Source: an uncultured bacterium (GTDB taxonomy: Bacteria; Cyanobacteriota; Vampirovibrionia; Gastranaerophilales; Gastranaerophilaceae). From it: DNA of 64,000 nucleotides. The notes below the pieces were generated by a model. That model had not been told where the DNA came from. It saw only the letters and a list, made by a program, of their open reading frames with translations, and did not search any database. The DNA is taken from positions 1-64,000 of the forward strand of contig CADBUY010000005.1 in assembly GCA_902797965.1 (NCBI GenBank), given 5' to 3'. The translations under genes were made by a program, and so were the position numbers. Positions 55,000-63,236 of the stretch are shown here, piece by piece (position 1 is the stretch's first letter; each line of letters opens with the position of its first letter).

Positions 55000-55511
55000 C
55001 GTATTTTTTCAACAATTTTTAAAATGTTTTGCTTCAGTGTTTCATAGTCCTTGTTATTGTCAACAAGAAAATCCCAATCCTGAACATTATCTAAATCAAC
55101 TTCGGTAACATCATCTTCGCCGACAAGTTTGCCACCTCTTGCCTCTCTTAAATCTCTGTTAACTTCAATTCTGATAGAGATTGCTCCTGCGGATTTAAAA
55201 ACTTCGTATTCGTGTTTAAGGCGAACGTCTGTTACAACAATATTACCGCTTTGCCCAATAATTTTTTTAAGCCAGTAATCGGGGTCTTGCGCTCTTCCCC
55301 AATTGCCTAAATCAATCAACCCCTGACGATATTTAGGCTTGTTTGCTTCAATCTCTTCGTATGTTACATTGTGAGTTTTTCCATATTCAAATTTTATAAT
55401 ATCGCCCATTGCGCAGCGTTTAAATTCCGGCATGGAGTCCATAAGGATTTTTGCTGCTGTATCTTTACCGGAATACTGTTTTCCTGAAAAAATAATGATT
55501 TTATTTGCCAT
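54996..55511 (-). CDS. P-loop kinase, dNMP kinase-like
   Basis: The 171-residue protein has Walker A GKQYSGKDTAAK at about 10-21, a lid-like arginine region (INLRE-type segment near 125-140) and an IIVTDVRLKHEYEVF strand typical of the deoxynucleoside monophosphate kinase/phosphomevalonate-kinase-like P-loop group. The exact substrate cannot be read from sequence. It is the last gene of the uppP-deoC-yidD operon, starting 8 nt after yidD, which suggests nucleotide salvage alongside deoC. Its 3' end overlaps the convergent tagged gene. Confidence 0.78.
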   Translation of the reverse strand: MANKIIIFSGKQYSGKDTAAKILMDSMPEFKRCAMGDIIKFEYGKTHNVTYEEIEANKPKYRQGLIDLGNWGRAQDPDYWLKKIIGQSGNIVVTDVRLKHEYEVFKSAGAISIRIEVNRDLREARGGKLVGEDDVTEVDLDNVQDWDFLVDNNKDYETLKQNILKIVEKIR

Positions 55512-55519
55512 ATTTACTC

Positions 55520-55738
55520 CTAAATTTTCTCAGGGACAGGATCATATCCGCCCTCGTTTAGAGGATGACATCTGCAAATTCGTTTTATGCCAAGCCAGCC
55601 GCCTTTAAAAACTCCAAATTTTATAATCGCTTCTTTCATGTATTCAGAGCAGCTAGGATAAAACCTGCACCTGTGAGGAAGAAAAAAAGTCAGTTTTTGA
55701 TATATGCTTATCAGTCCTAAAAATATTTTTTTTATCAA
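55520..55738 (-). CDS. yidD: Membrane protein insertion efficiency factor YidD
   Basis: A small amphipathic protein that helps YidC insert membrane proteins. The 72 residues have the family pattern: [20 protein letters not shown] near 19-38 and [19 protein letters not shown] near 50-68, with its conserved cysteines. In most bacteria yidD lies in the rpmH-rnpA-yidD-yidC group. Here it is between deoC and a kinase, 32 kb from rpmH. Confidence 0.96.
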   Translation of the reverse strand: MIKKIFLGLISIYQKLTFFLPHRCRFYPSCSEYMKEAIIKFGVFKGGWLGIKRICRCHPLNEGGYDPVPEKI

Positions 55739-55757
55739 ATGAGATTTTCCTATACCG

Positions 55758-56423
55758 TTAATTTATATCGGAACAAATTGCAACTCCAGAGCTTGTTCCA
55801 AGCCTTACTGCACCTGCTTCAATCATTTTCAGAGCAGCTTCTTTATCTCTTATTCCACCGGAGGCTTTAACCTGTAAACCTGCGTTTTTTACTGTTTCAT
55901 ACATAAGTTTAACGTCTTCTGCTTTTGCTCCGATTCCGTTTTTAACAAATCCTGTGGATGTTTTAACAAAATCAGCACCACCTTTTATACATAACTCACA
56001 TGCTGTTTTAATTTCTTCAGAAGTTAATAAATCTGTTTCCAATATGACTTTTAAATTTCTTCCCTGACAAGCAAATTTAATTTTTGAGATTTCGTCTACA
56101 ATATAGTCATACTCGCCATCTTTAAGCTTTCCACCATTGATTACCATGTCAATTTCATCTGCACCATTTTTCACTGCATCAATGGTTTCAAGAATTTTTA
56201 TTTCAGTTGTCGATTGACCAAGTGGAAATCCAATAACAGTAACAACTTTGATGTCTTTATTATCAGTATCATTAAGATACTGCTTTGCAAAACTTACGTT
56301 ACAAGGGTTTACACAAACGCCTAAAAACTTATACTTACTTGCTTCTTCGAGTAATTTTATTACTTCTTCTTTTGTAGCATTCTGTTTTAGTAATGTGTGT
56401 TCAATATATTTATTTAGTTCCAT
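55758..56423 (-). CDS. deoC: Deoxyribose-phosphate aldolase
   Basis: DeoC splits 2-deoxyribose 5-phosphate into glyceraldehyde 3-phosphate and acetaldehyde in nucleoside catabolism. The 221 residues form a TIM barrel, with VIGFPLGQ near 63-70, [10 protein letters not shown] near 89-98 and the Schiff-base lysine K154 in FVKTSTGF. It lies 10 nt downstream of uppP and 19 nt upstream of yidD in a minus-strand operon. No other deo genes are present. Confidence 0.96.
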   Translation of the reverse strand: MELNKYIEHTLLKQNATKEEVIKLLEEASKYKFLGVCVNPCNVSFAKQYLNDTDNKDIKVVTVIGFPLGQSTTEIKILETIDAVKNGADEIDMVINGGKLKDGEYDYIVDEISKIKFACQGRNLKVILETDLLTSEEIKTACELCIKGGADFVKTSTGFVKNGIGAKAEDVKLMYETVKNAGLQVKASGGIRDKEAALKMIEAGAVRLGTSSGVAICSDIN

Positions 56424-56433
56424 AAACTCCCTC

Positions 56434-57276
56434 CTAACCGTATATTGTGAAGAAAATAGCTGTTCCTATACCTATTATTAGGCAATAATATCCGAAGATT
56501 CCCAATGAAAACCTGCTTACAAATTTTAGAAAGTATTTAATGCAAAGATATCCAACAATGCCTGAAACAATTGTTCCTGCAATTATTGCAATCCAGTTAT
56601 ATGTAATAACTTCTGCAAAATCCAGTTTAATAAGCGGGTAAACCATTGATGCCCCAAGAATTATCGGAATGCTCAGCAAGAAAGAATATCTTGCCGCACT
56701 TGTTCTGTCGTGTCCGTTTAGTAGTCCTGTTGCAATGGTTAAACCAGAACGCGAAAAACCGGGAAGAGCTGCTAAACCTTGTGCAATTGCTATTAAGATA
56801 GAGCTTTTTAAAGTTATTTCTTTTTTATCTTTAATTCTTGTTCCGAACCACTCTGAGAACAAAAGTAAACAACCTGTAAAAATTAACAATCCTCCAACAA
56901 TAGCAGGTTTAAATACTAAAAATTCTGCAACTTCATTTAAAGGGAATGCAATTAATACCGTTACTATTGTGCCAAGTATTATATAAATACCTGTTTTAAA
57001 GTCTTTTGATTCATAATTTTTTTCTTTAAGCCCGTAATACAAGGCTTTTATAATCTCTGCGATTTCTTTTCTGAAAAAAATAAGTACTGCAATCAATGTT
57101 CCCAAATGAAGCATAATATCAAGAAAAACTTCCTGATTTGATTCTTGAACAATCTCAATTCCTTTAAAAACTTTATAAAAATTAGATGTAAAAACAAGGT
57201 GTGCTGAACTTGAGATTGGTAAAAATTCGCTTAAACCTTGCACGATTCCCATTAATATTGATTGTACTAAATCCAT
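56434..57276 (-). CDS. uppP: Undecaprenyl-diphosphatase
   Basis: UppP (BacA) recycles undecaprenyl pyrophosphate to the monophosphate carrier for peptidoglycan and other glycans, and can give bacitracin resistance. The 280-residue integral membrane protein has the two signatures: GLSEFLPISSSAHL at about 15-28 and PGFSRSGLTIATGLL near 172-186. Length is normal. It heads the operon with deoC, yidD and a kinase gene. Confidence 0.96.
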   Translation of the reverse strand: MDLVQSILMGIVQGLSEFLPISSSAHLVFTSNFYKVFKGIEIVQESNQEVFLDIMLHLGTLIAVLIFFRKEIAEIIKALYYGLKEKNYESKDFKTGIYIILGTIVTVLIAFPLNEVAEFLVFKPAIVGGLLIFTGCLLLFSEWFGTRIKDKKEITLKSSILIAIAQGLAALPGFSRSGLTIATGLLNGHDRTSAARYSFLLSIPIILGASMVYPLIKLDFAEVITYNWIAIIAGTIVSGIVGYLCIKYFLKFVSRFSLGIFGYYCLIIGIGTAIFFTIYG

Positions 57277-57354
57277 TTTCTCTCCTTTGTATTAGAGTTT
57301 CTGTGGGCTAATTTATCTAATTCCCTCAAAATAGTTATTCTCTGATCTACACTC

Positions 57355-57714
57355 TTAATCTTCCCAATATGTTGTGCAAGATGCAGATGTTTCCCATACA
57401 GCAACTTTACTTGTTTGAGGGATTCTTTCTTTCATTTTCTCATATATAAATTTTGCTAAAATTTCACTGCTTGGGCTAATTCCCTGAAATTCCGGAAGTT
57501 CGTTTATATCTTTATGATCAAGATAATCCAAAACATCTTTCAGGTTTGATTTTATAACCTTATAGTCTACCAGAATATTACTTTTATCAAGTACTGTTCC
57601 TGATACAAAAGCCTCTGCCAGCCAATTATGCCCATGCATATTTTCACATTTCCCGTTATAATTCAGCAGATGATGTGCCGAAGAAAAATACATTTGTACT
57701 TTTAATTCAAACAT
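57355..57714 (-). CDS. queD: 6-carboxy-tetrahydropterin synthase (QueD-like)
   Basis: QueD makes 6-carboxy-tetrahydropterin, the second step of queuosine (preQ0) synthesis. The 119 residues start at 57714, where GGAGGG precedes the ATG; an ATG nine codons earlier lacks a ribosome binding site. The zinc site comes from SSAHHL (about 11-16) and MHGHNW (about 24-29), and the catalytic loop is CENMHGH. The C-terminal VWETSASCTTYW carries the conserved glutamate. Other que genes are not in the window. Confidence 0.92.
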   Translation of the reverse strand: MFELKVQMYFSSAHHLLNYNGKCENMHGHNWLAEAFVSGTVLDKSNILVDYKVIKSNLKDVLDYLDHKDINELPEFQGISPSSEILAKFIYEKMKERIPQTSKVAVWETSASCTTYWED

Positions 57715-57866
57715 AAAAACCCTCCGTAACAATAATATCATAAATAGGGATTTGTTTTATAACATAAATTTTATATTAGCTTGCAAGTTATATTATTTTA
57801 ATGTAAACTTTGGATGTGGGGTATGGAGTGATATAAAATAACCTCCAACTATCAAAAGGAGCAAAA

Positions 57867-57995
57867 ATGCACGAATACGTATTCAAAATGAAAAAGGGTG
57901 AAATAGAAATAGAACTTAAATCTGATGATTTAGAGTTTGTAGAAGAACAGCTCAACAAATGGAGAGATGAATTACTACAGGATAATGTTAGATAG
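57867..57995 (+). CDS. 42-aa protein resembling the N-terminus of the next gene
   Basis: AAAGGAG 7 nt upstream and an ATG give a 42-residue protein, MHEYVFKMKKGEIEIELKSD at its start. It matches the first 35 residues of the next protein in pattern: a Y-x-F-K-x-x-K-G strand, an acidic turn and V-x-x-Q-x-x-K-W helix. It ends 9 nt before that gene's ATG, in the same operon. It looks like a free copy of the small domain. Confidence 0.7.
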   Translation: MHEYVFKMKKGEIEIELKSDDLEFVEEQLNKWRDELLQDNVR

Positions 57996-58004
57996 GTTTA
58001 ACTC

Positions 58005-58763
58005 ATGACAACTTATTCGTTTAAAGTTACAAAAGGGAAATACCAGCTTTCACTAACTACTACTGACAGAGATATGATAGTAGAACAGTTTGAAAAGTGG
58101 GTAAGAAAAGCATCTGATTATGTTCAGGTTAATAAAGGGCAAAATGCTTCTCGTTTTGTTGCAAAATCCGGTGCAGAAAAAGAACTTACACAAAGGAAGA
58201 TTGATGAACAATTAAAACGAATTCAAAAAACTGTTACTCCAAAAGAAGAGACTGCAAAAGAAGAATTAATACGAGAAAAAGAAACTCAAAAAGATTTAGA
58301 TGCAATTTATTCTTCTGCTCAGCCTGAAACGACAGAAAATAAAGAGACAGAACGTCCTACTATTGAAACAGAAAATCACGAAGTTCAAAGTGTTTTTGAT
58401 ACCATTCTTGACAGGTCAATGCAAACTCCTCAGGAAGAACTTTCTTTCAAGCCAAATCCGTCTATAAAGAAAGATAATGCTTTTTTAAACTATATTAGCG
58501 GAAGAAAAGTTGAAAGAAAAATTGATTATTTACTTATGACTGCTTACTATTTTACTCAGTATGAGCAAAAGCCAAGATTTACTCTTAAACAGTTAAATGC
58601 AAAATTGATGCAAAATATTGCGGTTATTTTGGATCATAGTGTTGTTCAGGAAGCAATAAACAGAGATTATATAGAATGCTTACCAGACTTAACAGGCGTT
58701 GTGGGTGCTTCTGAATATCGTTTGACTGCTTATGGTGAAAAAACACTTTTGGAATCAGAATAA
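58005..58763 (+). CDS. Protein of unknown function with duplicated small N-terminal domain
   Basis: I do not recognise the family. The 252 residues have three parts. Residues 1-40 form a strand-and-helix domain shared with the 42-aa gene just upstream. About 60-155 is a charged, mostly disordered linker (KEETAKEELIREKETQK). The C-terminal 90 residues are helical and end in a winged-helix-like fold (RFTLKQLNAKLMQ then VVGASEYRLTAYGEK). A DNA-binding or scaffold role is possible. It starts 9 nt after the preceding stop. Confidence 0.72.
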   Translation: MTTYSFKVTKGKYQLSLTTTDRDMIVEQFEKWVRKASDYVQVNKGQNASRFVAKSGAEKELTQRKIDEQLKRIQKTVTPKEETAKEELIREKETQKDLDAIYSSAQPETTENKETERPTIETENHEVQSVFDTILDRSMQTPQEELSFKPNPSIKKDNAFLNYISGRKVERKIDYLLMTAYYFTQYEQKPRFTLKQLNAKLMQNIAVILDHSVVQEAINRDYIECLPDLTGVVGASEYRLTAYGEKTLLESE

Positions 58764-58798
58764 TATAATAAAAAAGCATGTACATAAAAAATAACCCC

Positions 58799-58828
58799 TT
58801 GACAAAACCATTAATGATATGGTATAAA
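58799..58828 (+). promoter_or_regulatory. Promoter of the ACT-domain gene
   Basis: TTGACA (58799-58804), 18-nt spacer, TATAAA (58823-58828). Transcription should start near 58835, right at a GGGGTAAATGTA motif. A CTTGC-N6-GCAAG hairpin lies further down the leader at 58859-58875. Confidence 0.6.
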
Positions 58829-58899
58829 ATTAGTGGGGTAAATGTATATTTTTGAGTCTTGCACAACTTGCAAGACTTTCCTTTTGTCAGGAGATAAAA

Positions 58900-59178
58900 A
58901 TGGATGATTTTAAAATTATAATAACAGTATCAGGTAGTGATAAAGTTGGTATTGTAGCAAGTATCGCAAATATTTTGGCTAAATATAAAGTTAATATTGA
59001 AGATATTAAACAAACTCTTATGCAGGGACATTTTGTCATGTTCATGCTTTGTGATATAGAAAAGTCAGAACTCAAATTTAAAGATTTGAAAAATGCTTTA
59101 ATTGAAGAAGGTAATAAGATGGAAGTAGAAGTTTGGGTTCAGAAAAAGGGTATTTTTGAAAAAATGCACACGGTGTAG
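58900..59178 (+). CDS. ACT-domain protein (UPF0237-like)
   Basis: The 92-residue protein consists of one ACT domain plus a short tail. It starts at 58900 (AGGAGATA before the ATG). The sequence IIITVSGSDKVGIVASIANI is the family start, followed by the glycine-free KYKVNIEDIKQTLMQGHFVM strand. Free ACT proteins of this kind are thought to bind small ligands such as amino acids. The ligand is unknown. It lies 3 nt before a TPR gene. Confidence 0.88.
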   Translation: MDDFKIIITVSGSDKVGIVASIANILAKYKVNIEDIKQTLMQGHFVMFMLCDIEKSELKFKDLKNALIEEGNKMEVEVWVQKKGIFEKMHTV

Positions 59179-59181
59179 ATT

Positions 59182-59646
59182 TTGTCAGGTGATATTGATA
59201 AGTTAAATGAGATATATGCTAATATTCAGAGAATTAACTCAAAAGTTATTCTCTTAAAACTTATTAAGCAGGCAAAAATTGAGTATGACAAGTGTGATTA
59301 TGAAGCAGGGAGAAAATTTCTGATTCAGGCTTATATTGAGGATAGGAAAAATCCTGTTATATACAGAGGGTTGGGGTGTATAAGCCAGTATAACGGGAAA
59401 TATAATTTTGCGATACGGATGTTTAATCTGGCTTTAAAATATTCTCTGAAAAAAGAAGTTGAGTATACTCTTATTGGTATGACATATTATTTGTTAAATG
59501 ACTTAGATGAAGCTGTAAAGTATTTTAATCTGGCAATTGATGAAAATGACAATTATGACTATGCTTGCGAGGGCAGAAATCAGGCAATGCTTGAGAATCA
59601 CTTAAAAGTGGCAGATTTGCAGGAGTCTTTGAAAAAATATTTATAA
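59182..59646 (+). CDS. Small TPR protein
   Basis: The 154 residues begin at TTG (59182), 3 nt after the ACT gene stop, without a clear ribosome binding site, so translational coupling is likely. The first helix pair is irregular, then two or three TPR units follow: NPVIYRGLGCISQYNGKYNF and YTLIGMTYYLLNDLDEAVKYF. There is no signal peptide or membrane segment. A role as an adaptor to the ACT protein is possible but unproven. Confidence 0.78.
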   Translation: MSGDIDKLNEIYANIQRINSKVILLKLIKQAKIEYDKCDYEAGRKFLIQAYIEDRKNPVIYRGLGCISQYNGKYNFAIRMFNLALKYSLKKEVEYTLIGMTYYLLNDLDEAVKYFNLAIDENDNYDYACEGRNQAMLENHLKVADLQESLKKYL

Positions 59647-59770
59647 ATTTAAAGTTGTAAATATATGCCTTGGTTTTTACTATTAATACAATTCAAGCTT
59701 TTAAAATGTTAGTCTAATATATTTTAGGGTGTAATACGGTTTAAATGTTTACCCTCCCCAAGGAGGTTCT

Positions 59771-60430
59771 ATGCAGATAAAAATTTTACTTGTAGAAGAT
59801 CAAAAACTAATGCGTATAGGTATAAAATCTTTGTTTAATGATTATCCTGAATTGGAGGTTATCGGTGAGGCAGAGACGGGAAAAGAGGCAGTAGAAAAGG
59901 CTAAACTTATTAAACCTGATATAATTCTTATGGATATAGGGTTGCCTGATATTTCAGGAATAGAGGCTACAAAACAAATTCTTGAACACAATGATAATAT
60001 AAAGGTTATAATTCTTACTTCTCACGTTAATGAATCTGAATTAAACGCTTCACTTACGGCAGGTGCAAATGCCTATGTAGTCAAGGATATAAGTACCGAG
60101 TTTTTGATGAGTGTTATAAAAATGATAAAATCCGGTGCGATGTGGATTGATCCAAAAGTTGTTCCGTTCATCAGGGATAAACATAACGGTGTTATACCAT
60201 CAAGACAGTTATCTAGAAGTGCATTCAGGCAAAACCATTCGAACTTAACTCAAAGAGAATACGAGGTTTTGAGGCTTGTTGTTGACGGGCAATCCAACAG
60301 TCAGATTGCAAAAACTCTTACAATAAGCGAACATACTGCCAAAGCTCACGTTTGTAATATAATACAAAAACTCGTAGTTGATGACAGGACTCAGGCTGCT
60401 GTAAAAGCATTAAAGGAGGGGTTAGTATAA
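59771..60430 (+). CDS. NarL/FixJ-family response regulator
   Basis: A two-component regulator of 219 residues. The receiver domain has acidic residues near 9-10, D55 in ILMDIGLPD and a lysine in AYVVKDI. The LuxR-type helix-turn-helix near 158-215 contains LTQREYEVLRLVVDGQ followed by SNSQIAKTLTISEHTAKAH. No histidine kinase is adjacent, so it is an orphan. A CCTCC-N3-AGGAGG inverted repeat just before the ATG could hide the ribosome binding site. AGGAGG is 5 nt before the ATG. Confidence 0.95.
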   Translation: MQIKILLVEDQKLMRIGIKSLFNDYPELEVIGEAETGKEAVEKAKLIKPDIILMDIGLPDISGIEATKQILEHNDNIKVIILTSHVNESELNASLTAGANAYVVKDISTEFLMSVIKMIKSGAMWIDPKVVPFIRDKHNGVIPSRQLSRSAFRQNHSNLTQREYEVLRLVVDGQSNSQIAKTLTISEHTAKAHVCNIIQKLVVDDRTQAAVKALKEGLV

Positions 60431-60431
60431 A

Positions 60432-61064
60432 TTATTTTATAATAACGATAGTTCCGGCTGTGACTTCTTTTACTTCTGCAATGGCTTCATTATCCATTCT
60501 TATGCAGCCTTGAGAAACATATCTTTGTGGATCTGTTTCAAAAGTGTCATGGTAGCTTCTACAACCATGAATAAACTCGCCAGTAACAGATAGTTCTCCG
60601 GTCTTAGGGTCAATTTTTTTTAAAATTATAACAAAAGGTCCATAATCTTTGGGATTTCTTCTTCTCTTAGTACCGATAGCACTTCTATACGGGAATTTTT
60701 CTTTATGAGTTACAATACGAATCCCTTTTTCTGTCGGACTTTCTTTTGCACCACTGGCAACAAGGTATGCTTTTGTCGGATTACCATCTGAATCATAAGT
60801 GTATAAAACGTTGGTTTCTATATCAACAACAATCCCTGCTTTTTTAGCTTCTCCATTTATCACAATGTTTGGATTTGGTGCCTTTGATAATAAATTAGAC
60901 TCATTGGTACCTTTAGAAGAAATTAACCTTTCAAAAGTATCCACCTGTTGAACACTATCTTTTTTTAAAGACTGTGCATTTATAATATTCATTTTTGTTG
61001 GCAGCCATGTCATTGTAGTTGCAACGGCTAATATCTTTAATGTATTTGTAATTTTCATATTCAA
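60432..61064 (-). CDS. L,D-transpeptidase (YkuD domain)
   Basis: The enzyme makes 3-3 peptidoglycan cross-links or attaches proteins to the wall. The 210-residue protein has an N-terminal signal-like segment (about 7-30) and a YkuD domain from about 75. The catalytic region is GEFIHGCRS (about 166-174) and VSQGCIRM (about 183-190, with the catalytic cysteine). Start choice between 61064 and 61058 is uncertain as neither has a good ribosome binding site. It converges with the NarL-type gene, with 1 nt between them, and no terminator was seen. Confidence 0.9.
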   Translation of the reverse strand: MNMKITNTLKILAVATTMTWLPTKMNIINAQSLKKDSVQQVDTFERLISSKGTNESNLLSKAPNPNIVINGEAKKAGIVVDIETNVLYTYDSDGNPTKAYLVASGAKESPTEKGIRIVTHKEKFPYRSAIGTKRRRNPKDYGPFVIILKKIDPKTGELSVTGEFIHGCRSYHDTFETDPQRYVSQGCIRMDNEAIAEVKEVTAGTIVIIK

Positions 61065-61249
61065 ATAAAAACATAAAAAAATTTTTTTTGCTAATAAAAA
61101 GCAGAATAATCTGCTAAGTTTTGTAACGACAAAGGCTATTTTTATATGTTTGGTGTAAAATATTATAGTGCAGGTGGGGGGTAAATATAAATTATATTAT
61201 CTCAATCGTCATAGAATAAAGAAAAGGACAGTATTTACTGATTTAATAT

Positions 61250-62116
61250 ATGAGTATACAAGAGTGGTTTGAAAAACGTAAAGAGGCTCAGATTGAGCGC
61301 AGAGCTAAGGAAATAAAGGGCGTTGAAAATGATGCTCCGGAATTGTGGACAAAGTGCGTTCATTGCGAAACACAACTTCTGAAAACTGATTTGGAAGATA
61401 ACATGATGGTATGTCCACACTGTGATTATCACTATAAGATAGGTGCAAGAAAAAGAATAAAGCAACTCGTTGACGAAGGTTCTTTTGAAGAAATGTTTGG
61501 CAACATTAAACCGACAGATCCTTTGGAATTTTTTGATACGGAATCTTATGCTGAAAGGTTAAAAAAAGCTCAGAATAAAACAGGTTTAAATGATGCAGTA
61601 GTAACAGGAGTTGCAACAATACATGGACACAAAATTGCAATTGCGGTAATGGATTTTGAGTTTATGGGCGGATCGATGGGTAGTGTTGTTGGTGAAAAGG
61701 TTACAAGAATAATGGAAAAAGCTCTTGAACTGAAAATTCCTATGCTTGCAGTAACATCATCCGGTGGAGCAAGAATGCAGGAAAGTGCTTTGAGTTTAAT
61801 GCAAATGGCAAAAACGTCATGTGCTGCAGGAAAACTTGATGAAGCAGGAATTTTATACATAAATCTTTTAACAGAACCTACTTTCGGTGGAATTACAGCT
61901 AGTTTTGGGACTTTGGGTGATATAATTATCGCAGAACAAGGCGCGCGAATAGGTTTTGCAGGAAGACGTGTAATTGAACAAACAATAAGACAAAAATTGC
62001 CTGATGATTTCCAAACCGCAGAATATTTGCTTAAATGCGGTCAGGTTGATATTGTTTCAAAAAGAAAGAATTTAAGAAAAACATTAGCTAATATATTAGA
62101 AATGCATGAGGTTTAA
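61250..62116 (+). CDS. accD: Acetyl-CoA carboxylase carboxyltransferase subunit beta
   Basis: AccD with AccA transfers the carboxyl group from biotin to acetyl-CoA, the first committed step of fatty-acid synthesis. The 288 residues start with the zinc finger C36-C39-C55-C58, in TKCVHCE and VCPHCDY. The carboxyltransferase core follows, with MGSVVGEKVTRIME and SSGGARMQES near 165-174. accA follows after 2 nt, so the pair is translated together. The leader carries a GGGGGGTAAATATAA motif at 61175-61190. Confidence 0.97.
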   Translation: MSIQEWFEKRKEAQIERRAKEIKGVENDAPELWTKCVHCETQLLKTDLEDNMMVCPHCDYHYKIGARKRIKQLVDEGSFEEMFGNIKPTDPLEFFDTESYAERLKKAQNKTGLNDAVVTGVATIHGHKIAIAVMDFEFMGGSMGSVVGEKVTRIMEKALELKIPMLAVTSSGGARMQESALSLMQMAKTSCAAGKLDEAGILYINLLTEPTFGGITASFGTLGDIIIAEQGARIGFAGRRVIEQTIRQKLPDDFQTAEYLLKCGQVDIVSKRKNLRKTLANILEMHEV

Positions 62117-62118
62117 AA

Positions 62119-63075
62119 ATGGCAACGGTATTAGATTTTGAAAAGCCAATTATAGATATACAGAATAAAATAGAAGAATTAAGACTATTAAGTGAAAGTT
62201 CAGGCTTGGATTTGGAAGAACAGATAGAAACATTTGAAAAACAAGCGGAAGACAAGAAAAAGGAGTTATATTCAACATTGAAACCGTCACAAAAATTACA
62301 AATTGCAAGACATTCGGAAAGACCAAAATTTTTAGATTTTGTAAATCTTATGTGCGAAGATTTTATTGAATTCCATGGTGACAGAGAAGGTATGGATGAC
62401 AGGGCCATAATTGGCGGGATTGCAAAGTTTGGCGGAAAACCTGTCATGATAATTGGTATTCAGAAGGGCAAAAGTACAAAGGAAAATTTGGAATACAATT
62501 TTGGAATGCCTCAGCCACAGGGTTATAGAAAGGCATTGAGATTGTTTAAGCATGCAAATAAATTTCGTATGCCAATTATAACTTTAATTGATACTCCCGG
62601 GGCATATCCCGGAATTAAAGCGGAAGAAACAGGGCAAGGTGCAGCTATTGCAATGAACCTGAGAGAAATGTCAAAACTTTCTGTTCCTGTTATTTCTATT
62701 ATTACAGGTGAGGGATGTTCAGGTGGTGCGCTCGGTCTTGCTGTTTCAAACTCTGTAATGATGCTAGAACACGCATATTACACAGTAATCTCTCCGGAGG
62801 GGTGTGCTTCTATTTTGTGGCGTGATGCAGCTAAATTTGCGGATGCAGCTGAAGCGTTGAAAATTACGTCAAAAGATTTATTGGAATTGGGTGTCATTGA
62901 TGAAGAAATTCCGGAACCGATTGGCGGTGCTCATGCTGATTATAATGAAACAGCAGTAGCAATGAAATCCGCCATATCAAAAGCATTAGATAGTCTTTTA
63001 AAACTTTCTGCAGACGAGCTTAGAGCTCAGAGATATGAAAAATTCAGAAAAATGGGTAGATTTATAGAAATGTAG
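62119..63075 (+). CDS. accA: Acetyl-CoA carboxylase carboxyltransferase subunit alpha
   Basis: AccA completes the carboxyltransferase with AccD. The 318 residues open with a helical part and ERPKFLDFVNLM, then GDRE and GIQKGKSTKEN, PQGYRKALRLFKHANKF and the oxyanion-hole region TGEGCSGGALGLAVSN near 195-210. Length is typical. The stop codon lies inside a 13-bp hairpin. Biotin carboxylase and carrier genes are not in the window. Confidence 0.97.
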   Translation: MATVLDFEKPIIDIQNKIEELRLLSESSGLDLEEQIETFEKQAEDKKKELYSTLKPSQKLQIARHSERPKFLDFVNLMCEDFIEFHGDREGMDDRAIIGGIAKFGGKPVMIIGIQKGKSTKENLEYNFGMPQPQGYRKALRLFKHANKFRMPIITLIDTPGAYPGIKAEETGQGAAIAMNLREMSKLSVPVISIITGEGCSGGALGLAVSNSVMMLEHAYYTVISPEGCASILWRDAAKFADAAEALKITSKDLLELGVIDEEIPEPIGGAHADYNETAVAMKSAISKALDSLLKLSADELRAQRYEKFRKMGRFIEM

Positions 63076-63096
63076 CATTAATTGCTGCATTTCTAT
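63064..63096 (+). terminator. Stem-loop over the accA stop codon
   Basis: ATAGAAATGTAGC (63064-63076) pairs with GCTGCATTTCTAT (63084-63096) over 13 positions, one U-G, loop 7 nt. There is no good T-run, so it may attenuate, pause or protect the transcript rather than fully stop it. Confidence 0.5.
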
Positions 63097-63187
63097 GTAT
63101 TTAGATGCAAAATAAATATCTTATTTGATGAACTTTTTCTCTTTGCCCCTGAAATAAAGAGAATGAAAATAGAAGTTAACAAGATTA

Positions 63188-63221
63188 TTAATGCATTAAA
63201 ATACATATTATAATGCATTTA
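63188..63221. repeat. 28-nt near-palindrome, copy 2
   Basis: The core at 63191-63218 matches 335-362 in 26 of 28 positions and is itself a near-palindrome. It lies 16 nt upstream of the rsmH start. A CTGAAATAAAGAGAA-type block at 63147-63161 also resembles 243-257 near copy 1. Confidence 0.6.
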
Positions 63222-63236
63222 TGTTAAAATCATCTT

